Position numbers and translations under genes: made by a program
Notes under the pieces: generated by a model
Told to the model about the DNA's origin: nothing
The model's database searches: none
What the model saw: only the letters and a program-made list of their open reading frames with translations
Assembly: GCF_013778455.1 (NCBI RefSeq)
Contig: NZ_JACEHE010000009.1
Span: 1-64,000 of the forward strand
Source of the DNA: Streptomyces himalayensis subsp. himalayensis
Lineage (GTDB): Bacteria > Actinomycetota > Actinomycetes > Streptomycetales > Streptomycetaceae
Direction of reading: 5' to 3'
Length of the DNA stretch: 64,000 bases
Part shown: piece after piece, positions 1 through 9,408 of the stretch
Numbering within the stretch: position 1 is the stretch's first letter
Layout of the letters: each line of letters starts with the position of its first letter

Positions 1-59
1 CAGTCCCTGACGACCCGGCACCGCATACTGGGACCCGGCGGGGACAGAGAGGCGGAACT

Positions 60-983
60 GTGAGTCAGCAGCACCCGGAGTACGACGTCGTGGTCATCGG
101 CGGCAGCGGGGTGGACACCATCGTCCGCGTCGACTCGCTGCCGGTCCCGCTCGCCGACTCGGTCCTGGTCGGGCCGATCGAGGAGTGGCCCGGCCACACC
201 GGGGGGAACTTGGCCCTCGGTGCTCGCGCACTCGGCCTCAGGGTCGCGCTGCTCGACTGCATCGGCGACGACTGGATCGGCGCGCAGGTACGCGAGCGAC
301 TGGCAAAGGGCGACGTGGAGTTCGCCCCGGTGATCTCCCCCGCCGGCACCCGCCGCGCGGTGAACCTGGTGGACGCGACCGGCCGCCGGATGTCCTTCTA
401 CGATGCCCGCGACCCGGACGGTCTGCGGATGCCCCGCGACCACTACCTGCCCCGGCTGCGGCGCGCCCGCCACGTGCACGTGTCCATCATGAACTTCGCG
501 CGCTTCCTCTACGACGACATCGAGGACCTCGGCGTCCCCGTGTCCACCGATCTGCACGACTGGGACGGACTGGCCGACCACCACAGGGAGTTCGCCCTCC
601 GCTCCGACCTCGTCTTCCTCAGCGCGGCGGGCGCGGGCGAGGAAACCCCCGCTCTGATGCGGGAGATCCTCCGCGAGGGCCGCGCGCAGACCGTGGTCGC
701 CACGGCAGGCGCGGACGGCTCCTACGTCCTCACCCGGGACATCGTCAGCCGGGACGGCGACTCCACCCCGCACCACATCCCGGCGACCGTGCCGCCCGCA
801 CCGGCGGTGGACTCCAACGGTGCGGGCGACGCGTATGTGTGCGGGTTCCTGTACGGCAGGCTCACCGGCCGAGACGTACTGGAGAGCGCCCGCCTGGGCG
901 CGGTGGCGGGGGCTTACGCCTGCACGGCCCCAGGCTCCACCGCCCTCATCTCACCGGAGGCCCTCCTGGGCGGCTCCCTGTAA
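60..983 (+). CDS. PfkB-family carbohydrate/nucleoside kinase
   Basis: A 307-aa ribokinase-like sugar kinase that should transfer the ATP gamma-phosphate to a sugar or nucleoside in the cytosol. The N-terminus has the beta-strand and glycine pair VVVIGGSGVD, then the substrate-side GHTGGNLALGARALG (about residues 44-58). The C-terminus carries the anion-hole and catalytic motif DSNGAGDAYVCGF (about 253-265) with the general base Asp. Length is normal for the family (about 300). The GTG start lies a few bases after a purine-rich stretch ending in gaggcgg. Substrate cannot be told from sequence; the upstream neighbour is outside the window, so any operon partner is unknown. Family call secure, specificity open. 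Confidence 0.9.
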   Translation: MSQQHPEYDVVVIGGSGVDTIVRVDSLPVPLADSVLVGPIEEWPGHTGGNLALGARALGLRVALLDCIGDDWIGAQVRERLAKGDVEFAPVISPAGTRRAVNLVDATGRRMSFYDARDPDGLRMPRDHYLPRLRRARHVHVSIMNFARFLYDDIEDLGVPVSTDLHDWDGLADHHREFALRSDLVFLSAAGAGEETPALMREILREGRAQTVVATAGADGSYVLTRDIVSRDGDSTPHHIPATVPPAPAVDSNGAGDAYVCGFLYGRLTGRDVLESARLGAVAGAYACTAPGSTALISPEALLGGSL

Positions 984-1145
984 ATGCCGTGTCGCCGCGC
1001 CACCGGTGGTGCCGAAGCCGCCGGTGGCGCTGAAGCCGCCGGTGGTGCCCAAGCCGCCGGTGGCGCCGAAACAGAGATGGCGGCCCGCAACGCCCGTGAG
1101 AAGATCCCCTCGCCCTGCGCGCTTGTTCGACCATGGAAGGTGACG

Positions 1146-1706
1146 ATGTACGCGATATCCCTGGGCGACGACGGCGCGGACCTGCGCCCGCTCGAGCCTT
1201 GGCGGGCCGAGGAGTTCCTGGTCCACATGGACCGAGGACGGGAGTTCATCGGGCGGTACGTCGGACTGCCGGACGCCGTCACGGACCTGGCGTCGAGCCG
1301 CTCGTACCTGCAGTCGTACGCGGAGAAGGCCGCGGCCGACGCCGGGCGGATCTACGGCATCTGGACGGACGGCAAGCTGGTCGGCGGAGTCCTCTTCCGG
1401 ACGATGGACGTCGAGCACGGCACCGCCGAGGCGGGCTGCTGGCTGGAGCCGTCGGCGGTGGGCAGGGGGCTGGTCACCAGGGCCGCGCGCGTGATCATCG
1501 ACTGGGCCATCGAGGAGCGTGGCATCCACCGCGTGGAGTGGCAGGTCTCGGCGGCGAACGAGCCCAGCATCGCCGTGGCCCGGCGACTGGGGATGACGAA
1601 GGAAGGCGTGCTGCGGGAGAGCTACCGGTACCGGGGGAAGCGGCACGACATGGAGGTCTGGTCGGTGCTCGCACCGGAGTGGCGCGCTGTCAGGCAGGCG
1701 TCGTAG
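1146..1706 (+). CDS. GNAT acetyltransferase, RimJ/RimL type
   Basis: A 186-aa N-acetyltransferase of the GNAT fold, closest in style to ribosomal-protein serine/alanine acetyltransferases. The acetyl-CoA loop is seen as VGRGLVTRAARVIIDWAI, followed by the RVEWQVSAANEPSIAVARRLGM motif region typical of RimJ/RimL. I chose the ATG at 1146, preceded by gaaggtgacg, because the reading frame upstream (984-1145) encodes only a low-complexity Gly/Ala repeat made by a roughly 15-18 base repeat, and family members begin at this point. Substrate (protein N-terminus or small amine) is not predictable. Confidence 0.85.
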   Translation: MYAISLGDDGADLRPLEPWRAEEFLVHMDRGREFIGRYVGLPDAVTDLASSRSYLQSYAEKAAADAGRIYGIWTDGKLVGGVLFRTMDVEHGTAEAGCWLEPSAVGRGLVTRAARVIIDWAIEERGIHRVEWQVSAANEPSIAVARRLGMTKEGVLRESYRYRGKRHDMEVWSVLAPEWRAVRQAS

Positions 1707-1721
1707 AGCGCCCACCGCGAC

Positions 1722-1752
1722 GACTTGCCTCCGTCGGCGACGGAGGCAAGTC
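1722..1752. terminator. Bidirectional hairpin terminator
   Basis: A perfect 14-bp stem, GACTTGCCTCCGTC / GACGGAGGCAAGTC, with a 3-base loop, sits between the convergent acetyltransferase (+) and NPP1 gene (-). No T-tract follows, as is common in streptomycetes. Its position fits use from both sides. Confidence 0.85.
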
Positions 1753-1791
1753 CGCACGTCCCCTCGCTTGCAGCGGTCGCGTCGCTCAGCC

Positions 1792-2547
1792 TCAGGCGTA
1801 GGGGTCGAACGAAATGCCGGCCGGCTTGGCGTTCGCCAGGTGGTTGTTGAAGTTCCCGTCCTTGAGGCCGAAGACGGCACTGCCGAAGTCGGCCTGGCTC
1901 AACTTGTCGCGGACTCCTGCCGGGTAGCCGTTCCAGCCGACCAGGGTGGGGAACTGCCAGGTCCGGTAATGGTTCTCCGGTGGCTCGTCGTTGGAGTTGG
2001 CGGCGCGGAAGCAGTGGGTGCTCGCACCGTCCTTGTGATAGACGATCTTGGGGTGCGTCCCGTCCCAGCGGATCTGGTCACGACTGTGGACGGTGAAACT
2101 GCCGTGGTTGGAGGTGGAGACGTACTGGGCCTGGTTGTTCTGCACCCACACCACGACGTGCTCCCAGTCGTGGCGGTGCCCGCCTATCGTCGCCTGGTCC
2201 TTCTCGAAGTAGAGGCCGTACATGAGCGCGCACCAGCCGTTGTTGCACTTGTAGCGCGCGTATCCGTTGGTGTTGTCGAGATCCCATGAGTCGCGGCACT
2301 GGCCGTTGAGGGCCCCGGACGGGTTGAGGCCGCCGTTTATGGTCCCGTCGGGGCCGATGGCCGGAGTGGGGTAGCAGCCGTCCGTGTCGTAGTCATAGGC
2401 GGGTTGGTACGTCTGCTCCAGGCTGTCCGCGTTGGCGGGCAGGCCCTTGGGAGGGTCGGCGAGCGCGCTGCCCGGAAAGGCGACGACCAGCGCGATGGCG
2501 CTGGCGAGGGTGAGCGGGACCTTGCGCATGAGCGAGCGCCTCTTCAC
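1792..2547 (-). CDS. Secreted Nep1-like protein (NPP1 family)
   Basis: A 251-aa exported protein of the necrosis- and ethylene-inducing-like (NLP/NPP1) family. Residues 1-30 form a Sec signal peptide: basic start (KRRSLMRK), a hydrophobic core and an ALA cleavage site. The family hallmark GHRHDWE is complete at residues 123-129, followed by HVVVWV; its His and Asp residues bind the metal needed for membrane damage in known NLPs. Several cysteines (about 58, 84, 101, 106) suggest disulfides. Plant-associated microbes use NLPs on eudicot membranes, though many NLPs are non-toxic; the role here is unknown. It stands alone, ending against the terminator at 1722-1752. Met7 is a possible alternative start. 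Confidence 0.9.
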   Translation of the reverse strand: MKRRSLMRKVPLTLASAIALVVAFPGSALADPPKGLPANADSLEQTYQPAYDYDTDGCYPTPAIGPDGTINGGLNPSGALNGQCRDSWDLDNTNGYARYKCNNGWCALMYGLYFEKDQATIGGHRHDWEHVVVWVQNNQAQYVSTSNHGSFTVHSRDQIRWDGTHPKIVYHKDGASTHCFRAANSNDEPPENHYRTWQFPTLVGWNGYPAGVRDKLSQADFGSAVFGLKDGNFNNHLANAKPAGISFDPYA

Positions 2548-2861
2548 TGCGTCCTCCTGATGGACCGCGGCATGGGGGGTAGGCGAGCCAGATTGGCATG
2601 CTCAGCTCATTGTTGGGGTCCTCGTTGACAACCTGAGCGTCGACAGGTGTCAGAACGATGAAAGATCAGCCAACACAGGAGGAGATGAGAGGCCGGAGTC
2701 GCACATGCAGCAGAGGGAGACGGCGAAGTACGGCTGCTCCACCCGGACTTGACTCCACCAGAGCAACGCAGAAGCGTGCACAGCGCACCGGTCGGCGGCT
2801 ACGGAGCAGCATCCGGCAGCGCCCGATCAAGCCCCCGAGGGAGCTGGGGCGTTCGGCCGGA
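2548..2861. other. Intergenic stretch, no gene seen
   Basis: These 314 bases separate the NPP1 start from the FUSC stop. Open frames on the plus strand here are extensions of antisense shadows of the FUSC gene. I see no convincing promoter boxes, hairpin or short gene. Confidence 0.5.
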
Positions 2862-5096
2862 TCAACCTGCGTTCTTGGAGGGTGGCCCCGCCGCGGCCCC
2901 GGCCGTCGCCGCGGTGATGCGGTCCAGATCGACGGCCAGGCCCTGCAGCCATGCCTCGGCGTCGTAGTAGACCGGCGGGGCGGGGGCGCCGTGTGGCCGG
3001 GCGTCCGGGTCGCCGGGGCCCGGACGGCCGGACAGCGACGACAGCGGACGTGCGCCTGCGAGGAGGGTGCCCACCAGCTCGTACTGCCGGGCCAGTTCGG
3101 CGCCGTCCCGGGCCAGCCGCGCCCCGTACGCAGGCTCGAGCGACCGGACCCCTGCGTCCGATTCCCCCCATTCCACCAGGCGCCGGGACCCCCGCAACGC
3201 GTGATGGCCGGCCATCAGAGCGGCCTGCCAGTCCGCCACCGGTGTGTCGGCCCGGCGCGGCTCGCTCTGGTACTGCGCGAAGGAGGACTCCGCCAGCATC
3301 AGAGCGTGCTGCAGAGACGGCAAATGTGGCCTGTCCCGGCCCTCCGCGTGGCCTGCGGTGAGGATCGACGTGGTCGACGTGATGGTCGAACCGATGGTGC
3401 GGAGCAGCGCGGCGACGTCGCGGCGCAGTTCCTCATGGGCGCCTCGTGGCCAGGCGAGCAGCCCGATCACCAGCCCGATCACACTGCCGGTGAGCACGTC
3501 GAGGAAGCGGACCGCGGCCAGGTGCCAGGTGGCAGGCGCGAGTTGGGCGAAGACGACGGACACCACCAGGGTGAACAAGCCCTGCGCCCAGCCCACGCCC
3601 CGTGTCGGTCCGATCCAGAACGTGGCGAGCATGACCACCGGCAGTACCACCGCGTAGGCCGTGGTGTTCCCTCCGACGAACACCAGCAGGACCGCGGCGG
3701 CCAGCGCACCCAGCAGAGCGCCGATGAGGGCCTGTCGCACGACCGCACCCGTCTGTGCGGCCGTGGTGCGGATCAGTGTCAGAGCGGCCAGCATGGCCCA
3801 GAAGCCGTGTGGGAGGGAGACGACGCCGGCCACCGTACGGGCGGCCGCCAGGGCGAGGCTGATGCGGACCGCGTTCTGGAAGTACACGGAGCGGGGGCTC
3901 AGATGCGCCATCAGGCGATGCGCCCACAGCCGGACCGTGCTGTGCCCCACGTACCAGAAACTGCCGTCTGGTGTCTCGTCGGGCCGGAGGCGCCGTCCCA
4001 GGGCGAGATCGGCGGCCGTCGCCAGCGTCACCCCGGCATGGGCGGCCTCGATGAGCATCGCCTGACGGTACATCACCGTACTGGTGGTCTCGGGCGCCGC
4101 CCCGTCCGTCGGCACCGTGCGAAGGCGCCGGTACAGGGCCAGGGCGGCCGGCAGCCGTCCCGGGCCGGCCGGTCGGCCGGTGCGCAGCGCGGCTGCGGAC
4201 CGCCGGGCCGACTCCGCAATCAGGTGCAGGAGTTCGAGGGACTGGGGATGCGGGGCCCGATGGCCCGGGCCTGGCACCTCCGGCAGACGCGCGAGGAGGA
4301 CACGGGCGGCCATGCCGGTGTGGGCGAGTGCCCGCTCCCGGGGCCCCGGTCCGGCAGGACGCTCCGACTCGGCTACCTGGGAGGGACGCAGCGCTTCGCC
4401 GGCCGCCCGTGCCGCGCTGCGCGCCCCGTCTGACAGAGTCCACGGCGGGCGGGTCAGCTCGGTCGCGCAGCGCGCCGCGGTCATGGCCGCGTCCGCCGAC
4501 AGGGCGCGGTAGGAGGCGGTGGGCGGGTCGGGCAGCAGCAGGCTCTCGGCGACCACGATCAGCAGGATGCCCAGTGTCATCCCGCCCAGCCGTTCCCCCA
4601 GAGTCTGCGGGGCGAACGGAGGGAAGCACGGCAGGATGTACAGCAGTTGCAGCCCGGGAGCCGCCCCGGCCAACCGGGGACCGGCCGCCGCCGCGAACGC
4701 CAGCAGGAAGCCGATCACCAGCATCCCCGCCACCGCGGCCCAGGTGCGTACCGCGAGCAGCGTCCCGGCCGTCACGAGAACCCAGCCGACCGGGAGCATC
4801 CGGACCACGACGGCCGCGCGCTGGCGCCCTGTGCCGGGGATCCGGGAGAGACCGGCCATCGCCACCGCCGCGAACAGGGCGTACGTGGCGGTGACCGGCT
4901 GGTTCAGCCCGTAGAGGCCGATGAAGAAGGCGGCGATGGCCGCGACCGTCACCCGGACGGCCCGTCGGCCCGCGCAGGCAGGGGTGCCCGTTCCGTGCCG
5001 GAGTGCGGTGGCGGCACGCCGGAGCGCCAGGACGGGGTGCGGACGTGACCGGACGGTGGCACTGCTGGTGTCCGTCTCAGGGCCCATGGTCAGCAT
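2862..5096 (-). CDS. FUSC-family inner-membrane exporter
   Basis: A 744-aa membrane protein of the fusaric-acid-resistance-like (YccS/YhfK, aromatic-acid exporter) family. It has the expected duplicated layout: an N-terminal block of hydrophobic helices (about residues 55-170), a cytosolic segment of about 200 residues, a second block of hydrophobic helices (about 400-525, ending IGLVIGLLAWPRGAHEELRRD), and a soluble C-terminal tail. Such proteins are thought to expel aromatic or weak acids. GGGAGGA precedes the start; a second in-frame ATG lies three codons downstream. It follows the MFS gene on the same strand after 125 bases, so the two efflux genes may be co-transcribed. Confidence 0.85.
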   Translation of the reverse strand: MLTMGPETDTSSATVRSRPHPVLALRRAATALRHGTGTPACAGRRAVRVTVAAIAAFFIGLYGLNQPVTATYALFAAVAMAGLSRIPGTGRQRAAVVVRMLPVGWVLVTAGTLLAVRTWAAVAGMLVIGFLLAFAAAAGPRLAGAAPGLQLLYILPCFPPFAPQTLGERLGGMTLGILLIVVAESLLLPDPPTASYRALSADAAMTAARCATELTRPPWTLSDGARSAARAAGEALRPSQVAESERPAGPGPRERALAHTGMAARVLLARLPEVPGPGHRAPHPQSLELLHLIAESARRSAAALRTGRPAGPGRLPAALALYRRLRTVPTDGAAPETTSTVMYRQAMLIEAAHAGVTLATAADLALGRRLRPDETPDGSFWYVGHSTVRLWAHRLMAHLSPRSVYFQNAVRISLALAAARTVAGVVSLPHGFWAMLAALTLIRTTAAQTGAVVRQALIGALLGALAAAVLLVFVGGNTTAYAVVLPVVMLATFWIGPTRGVGWAQGLFTLVVSVVFAQLAPATWHLAAVRFLDVLTGSVIGLVIGLLAWPRGAHEELRRDVAALLRTIGSTITSTTSILTAGHAEGRDRPHLPSLQHALMLAESSFAQYQSEPRRADTPVADWQAALMAGHHALRGSRRLVEWGESDAGVRSLEPAYGARLARDGAELARQYELVGTLLAGARPLSSLSGRPGPGDPDARPHGAPAPPVYYDAEAWLQGLAVDLDRITAATAGAAAGPPSKNAG

Positions 5097-5221
5097 CCCT
5101 GCCCGCTCGTCCTCCCTGCATGATCACATCTGCCCGGAACAGCCGCATCAGCATCCATACGTGCGTTCCGCACTGCTGCGACCGGGCGTTCGGGCGTTCG
5201 CGGGCCGGGCCGCGGGGGCCG

Positions 5222-6427
5222 TCACGCCTCCACAGCCGGCCGTCGCCACAGGTGGCCGCCCGCTCCGGCAGCCAGCACCATGACGCAACCTGCGAACACC
5301 AGGCCTGCGTTCCGCAGCCCCAGTGCCATCGTCAGGGCGCCGACCCCGATGACGGGCACCGAGATACCCCCGTACGCGACGACGAAGAACGCCGAGATGG
5401 TCGCGCCCCTGCGGGTTTCCGGAGCCGCCGTACTCACCACGGTCAGCCCTGCCCGGAAGGCCAGGCCCTGGCCGATGCCACCCGCAACTGCACCAACGAG
5501 CAGGAACGGCAGCGACGCCAGCAGCAGAGACACGCCCACCAGAAGCAGGCCGGCCACGAGCACCAGGCAGCCGACGGGCAGGGCGCGGCGTGCGCTGACG
5601 CGGCTCATCAGCAACTGCCCGACGGTCGAGGCGCAGAAGACGGAGAAGACGACGGCGCCGGACACGGCCAGGTTGTGCACACCGAGCGTCTCGCTGAGGA
5701 AGGCCGGAGCGACCGCGGTGAACAGGCCGAGCAGCGAGAATCCGGCGAAGGCGGCGAGTGCGGAGGGCGCGAACACACCGCGTACCTCCGCGGGGACGAC
5801 CATGCCCTGCGGCCGCAGCGGGCGCCTCTCCCCGCTGCGGTGCACGGTCTCGGGCAGCAGCCAGGTGACAGCCACCGCGATCACGAGGAGCGCCAGATGC
5901 ATCAGGAAGGGCAGCCTCAGGGGCCACGGCGCGTACTCGGCCAGGGCCCCCGCGGTCAGGGGGCCGAGCCCCAGGCCGCCGATGTTGGCCGCGGTCGCCG
6001 CGAATCCCGCGCGTGCGCGTCGCCCGGCGGGTGCCAGTTCCAGTACGGCGGCCGTACCGGTACCACTCAGCAGGCCCGCGGAGAGGCCCGACAGGACGCG
6101 ACCGGCGAAAAGCAGCGGCAGTCCGCCCTCTGACAGGAAGCACAACGCGCTCAGAGCGGCCAGTCCCAGGGCGCAGAGCAGGATCGGGCGGCGGCCGAGA
6201 ACATCGGAGAAGTCGCCGGCGATGAGCAGGGCGGCGATCACGCCGATGGCGTAGACGGCGAAGACCACGGTGACGAGCAGTTCGGAGAACCCGATCTGCT
6301 CACGGTAGAGCCCGTACAGCGGAGTCGGCAGGGTCGTGCCCATCATCCCGATCGCGAACACGCCCGCCGCGGCCACGTATCCGGGCCGTACGCCGCTCTG
6401 CTGACGGTTCGTATCCTGACTGATCAC
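5222..6427 (-). CDS. MFS transporter
   Basis: A 401-aa major facilitator transporter with about 12 hydrophobic segments. The A-type motif between helices 2 and 3 reads GDFSDVLGRRPILL, and PLYGLYREQIGFSELLVTVVF begins the first loop and helix 2. The overall look is that of a drug/sugar efflux MFS; substrate unknown. It lies upstream of the FUSC exporter on the same strand. Confidence 0.85.
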   Translation of the reverse strand: MISQDTNRQQSGVRPGYVAAAGVFAIGMMGTTLPTPLYGLYREQIGFSELLVTVVFAVYAIGVIAALLIAGDFSDVLGRRPILLCALGLAALSALCFLSEGGLPLLFAGRVLSGLSAGLLSGTGTAAVLELAPAGRRARAGFAATAANIGGLGLGPLTAGALAEYAPWPLRLPFLMHLALLVIAVAVTWLLPETVHRSGERRPLRPQGMVVPAEVRGVFAPSALAAFAGFSLLGLFTAVAPAFLSETLGVHNLAVSGAVVFSVFCASTVGQLLMSRVSARRALPVGCLVLVAGLLLVGVSLLLASLPFLLVGAVAGGIGQGLAFRAGLTVVSTAAPETRRGATISAFFVVAYGGISVPVIGVGALTMALGLRNAGLVFAGCVMVLAAGAGGHLWRRPAVEA

Positions 6428-6771
6428 ATCTCACCATAGGCAGTTGGCACGGTACGTGCGGCACCGGCCGCGCGGCCCTGGTCCTGGCCCCCGGGGGACT
6501 CGCCGAGGGCCGCCGAAGTCCCGGCACAAGGGGGCCCGGAGGCGGAGGCTGTGGTGAGGGTCGTCAGCTTCCGGTCTCCGGGCCTATGGGCGTCGCTGTG
6601 TGGGCCTGAGCATCGTGTCCGCCAAGGGCATCTCCCTTCATCGGGACTGTGTGCCGTACAGGTCTCGCCAAGCGATTCTCCCTTCCTTGGCTCTGCTCTC
6701 TCCGGATGCGCAACTGATCGCAGCTCCCTTCGACGGGGTGCGAGAACGCGGTGCGATGGTGAGCGCCGCGT
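6428..6771. other. Intergenic stretch, no gene seen
   Basis: These 344 bases lie between the MFS start and the end of the DUF5999 gene. A long plus-strand frame that enters here is antisense to DUF5999 and has no family resemblance. Promoters for the leftward MFS gene should lie here, but I cannot pick convincing boxes. Confidence 0.4.
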
Positions 6772-6966
6772 TCATGCTGTCGGTCCGGGATGCGTCCGAG
6801 GGGCCGGGATGACGCGTCCGTCGGGCTGGATCTCGCCGTCGTCGGTGAAGACCACCACGCCGTTGCACAGCAGACTCCAACCCTGCTCCGGGTGGGAGGC
6901 CACGCGGCGTGCCGAGCCGTGGTCGGAGGCGTCGGCGTGTGGGCACGGGGGTTGGTGGTCGCACAT
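6772..6966 (-). CDS. DUF5999 small protein
   Basis: A 64-aa soluble protein of a family common in Streptomyces. It opens with MCDHQPPCPHADASDH and continues HPEQGWSLLCNGVVVF, the conserved core of DUF5999. The two N-terminal cysteines and histidines could bind metal, but the function is unknown. The open frame runs 45 codons further upstream, but family members start at MC[DQ]HQPPCP and GAAGG lies about nine bases before this ATG, so I place the start at 6966. Confidence 0.85.
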   Translation of the reverse strand: MCDHQPPCPHADASDHGSARRVASHPEQGWSLLCNGVVVFTDDGEIQPDGRVIPAPRTHPGPTA

Positions 6967-7246
6967 GGACAGGGCCTTCGTGGTCCTCCGCCGCCCGGCG
7001 ACGGAATCTTCCAGGAACGCAGTCAGCTTCGTCCGCACCACCGGGTCCGGGGAGGGGAGAAATCCCCGAATGGGTACCTGATCCGTCATACGTAGATCCA
7101 CCGTCGTCGACGCGGAGTGATGCTCCCCTTACCCTCTGGCAGCGACGCACTGCCTCCGGCCGCCGGAGGGCTTTTCGACGAAGTCAGACAAGGATCACGA
7201 GGTCGGAACAGGGTCCGACGAGGCTCACCGATGGGATCAGAGACGC

Positions 7247-9379
7247 TCAAAGGTCCGCGAGAGGGGTCATCGGGTTCGAAGGAGCCGGGTCGTGCAGCGC
7301 GCGTCCGGCGGCCTCGTCCGGCGCCAGCTCGGTGCCCTGCCGGAACGCGTCCTCGTACGCCCGTTCCCCGAGGTCGCCTCGCAGCCGCGCCGCGGTCTGC
7401 TCGTGCCCGGCGGCCAGATGCCGGAACCCCGACTGCGACGTGCCGATCGAGCGCCACATCGCGGACGCGGAGCCCAGCATCCGGGCGGCGGCCTCGGGCT
7501 GCCCCGACGAGGCGGCGATCCAGGCCAGGACCTCCAGGCACTGCGCCATGCCCCATCCGTCGCGCACGGCCCACCGGGTGCGCAGGGCGTCTCGCACCAG
7601 CTCGGTCCCGCGCCGCGTCGCGCCCTGGCGCCAGGTGTACAGGCCCAGCGCCCACAGCGCGTACGAGCGGGACCACTGGGCGCCTGCCGACTCGCACAGC
7701 GCCAGGCACTCCTCGCCGAAGAGGGCGGCCCGGTAGTCACCGTAGAGAGCGCAGGCCATGGTGAGCTGATAGAGGCAGGTCATCACGCCGTTGCGGTCAC
7801 CGGCCGTGCGGTGGCCTGCGAGCGCCTCCTGCAAGAGCCGTGCGGCTCCCGGGAAGTCGCCCTCGAACAGGGCGAGGCCGCCGAGGTGCTGTGTGCACCT
7901 GGTCCGGGTGGGGGGATGGTCGAGGCGGAGCGCCAGCGCCCGGCACTCCTCCAGCCGCGGCTGCGCCGAGGAGGTGTCGCCCTGGAGCGTCGCCAGCCAG
8001 GCGTCCACCCACAGCGCCCGGCCGCGGGCCACGGTCTCCTCGGGCACGAGCCACAGCAGCTGGCCGAGCCAGTGGCGGCCCTCGCTGAGATATCCACCGC
8101 AGATCCAGTGCGGCCACAGCGCCGCGGCGATCTCAAGACCCGCCCTGGCATCCGCGGGATCCGAGCAGCAGAACTCCAGCGCGGCCCGGAGGTTGGAGTG
8201 CTCGCTGCGCAGGCGGGCCAGCCACTCCTCCTGGCGCCAGGTCAGCCACTCCGTCTCCGCCAGGCAGGCCAGCCGGTGGCACCAGTCCCGGTGGCGACGC
8301 TGCAGTGCCGGCACCAGACCGAGCCCGGCGAGGCGGTCCATGCCGTACTGCCGGATCGTCTCCAGCAGCCGGTACCGCACCCGCTCCGCCTGCTCCTGCC
8401 GGATCAGGATCGATTTGTCGACCAGCCCTGCCACCAGGTCGAGGACATCGTCGCGGGCGATGCCGTCGCCGGAGCAGACCTCTTCCGCCGCCTCCAGGTC
8501 AAAGGCCCCGGCGAACACGGACACCCGCGCCCAGAGTGCCCGTTCGCCCGGGGAGCACAGGTCGTGACTCCAGTCGATGGCCGCGGTCAGGGTCTCGTGC
8601 CGCGTCAGCGCCACGGCGGTGCCTGTCCCCCTCGCGGGCTCCAGCCGCCGGCCCACCCGGTACAGGATCTGGTCGGCGGGGAGCGTCCGCAGTCCCCCGG
8701 CGGCCAGTTCGATGGCGAGCGGGAGGCCGTCCAGCCGTCTGCAGAGCCGTACCACCGTGTCCAGGTTCTCCGGGCCCAGTACGAACCCTGGCACCGCCTG
8801 CTGAGCCCGCAGCGCGAAGAGCCGCACCGCTGCGTAGTCGGCCAGGCGTTCCGGGCGATACGGCACGTCCGACGCGGGCACGGGCAAGGGCGCCACCACC
8901 ATCACCGACTCGCCCTCCAGCCGCAGTGGCTGGCGGCTGGTGGCCAGGATCCGTAGCCGGGGAGCCTCCCGCAGCAGGCGGTCGGTGAGCAGCGCGCAGC
9001 CCGTCAGCAGGTGCTCGCAGTTGTCCAGCACCAGCAGGGCCCGCTTGTCCCGCAGGTGGTCGACGAGCAACTGCACCGGGTGCCGCGCGGCCTGGTCCCC
9101 GAGCCCGAGTGTGCCCGCGACCGTCTGCGGGAGGAGGCTCTCGTCCTCCAGCGGCGCGAGCTCGACCAGCCAGACGCCGTCCGGGAAGGACGCGCGGACC
9201 TGGTCGGCGACACGACGCGCCAGCCGGGTCTTGCCGACGCCGGCGACGCCGGTGAGGGTCAGCAGACGTGCGCTGGTGAGCAGCCTCCCGGCCTCGGACA
9301 GCTCCTGCTGGCGGCCGACAAGATCGGGTTCGCCGGGGAGGTTGCCCCTCTGCCGCGTCGGCGCGTGCTCCGCCGCCAT
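7247..9379 (-). CDS. NB-ARC/TPR regulator-like ATPase lacking a C-terminal HTH
   Basis: A 710-aa STAND-type protein. It has a Walker A motif GVAGVGKT (residues 44-51), a Walker B region ALLVLDNCEHLL, the downstream LPLAIELAA motif, and then a long helical repeat (TPR-like) region. It is clearly a paralogue of the divergent gene at 9556-11925; both share GVWLVELA, DHLRDK and LLVLDNCEH. Unlike that gene it stops at SNPMTPLADL, exactly where LuxR-type members begin their helix-turn-helix (compare PLTPRE). No HTH is encoded in any frame in the next 160 bases. It may act as a partner or decoy without DNA binding, or be a degraded regulator. Confidence 0.85.
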   Translation of the reverse strand: MAAEHAPTRQRGNLPGEPDLVGRQQELSEAGRLLTSARLLTLTGVAGVGKTRLARRVADQVRASFPDGVWLVELAPLEDESLLPQTVAGTLGLGDQAARHPVQLLVDHLRDKRALLVLDNCEHLLTGCALLTDRLLREAPRLRILATSRQPLRLEGESVMVVAPLPVPASDVPYRPERLADYAAVRLFALRAQQAVPGFVLGPENLDTVVRLCRRLDGLPLAIELAAGGLRTLPADQILYRVGRRLEPARGTGTAVALTRHETLTAAIDWSHDLCSPGERALWARVSVFAGAFDLEAAEEVCSGDGIARDDVLDLVAGLVDKSILIRQEQAERVRYRLLETIRQYGMDRLAGLGLVPALQRRHRDWCHRLACLAETEWLTWRQEEWLARLRSEHSNLRAALEFCCSDPADARAGLEIAAALWPHWICGGYLSEGRHWLGQLLWLVPEETVARGRALWVDAWLATLQGDTSSAQPRLEECRALALRLDHPPTRTRCTQHLGGLALFEGDFPGAARLLQEALAGHRTAGDRNGVMTCLYQLTMACALYGDYRAALFGEECLALCESAGAQWSRSYALWALGLYTWRQGATRRGTELVRDALRTRWAVRDGWGMAQCLEVLAWIAASSGQPEAAARMLGSASAMWRSIGTSQSGFRHLAAGHEQTAARLRGDLGERAYEDAFRQGTELAPDEAAGRALHDPAPSNPMTPLADL

Positions 9380-9408
9380 AGTGACTTCACGCTAGGTCCG
9401 TGCACTGT

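Noticed and set aside
984..1145. N-terminal extension of the first acetyltransferase
   Set aside because: Encodes only Gly/Ala repeats with no ribosome site; the family start at 1146 has one.
2658..4433. 591-codon open frame on the plus strand
   Set aside because: It is antisense to the FUSC gene, has no family resemblance and arises from the GC bias of the opposite strand.
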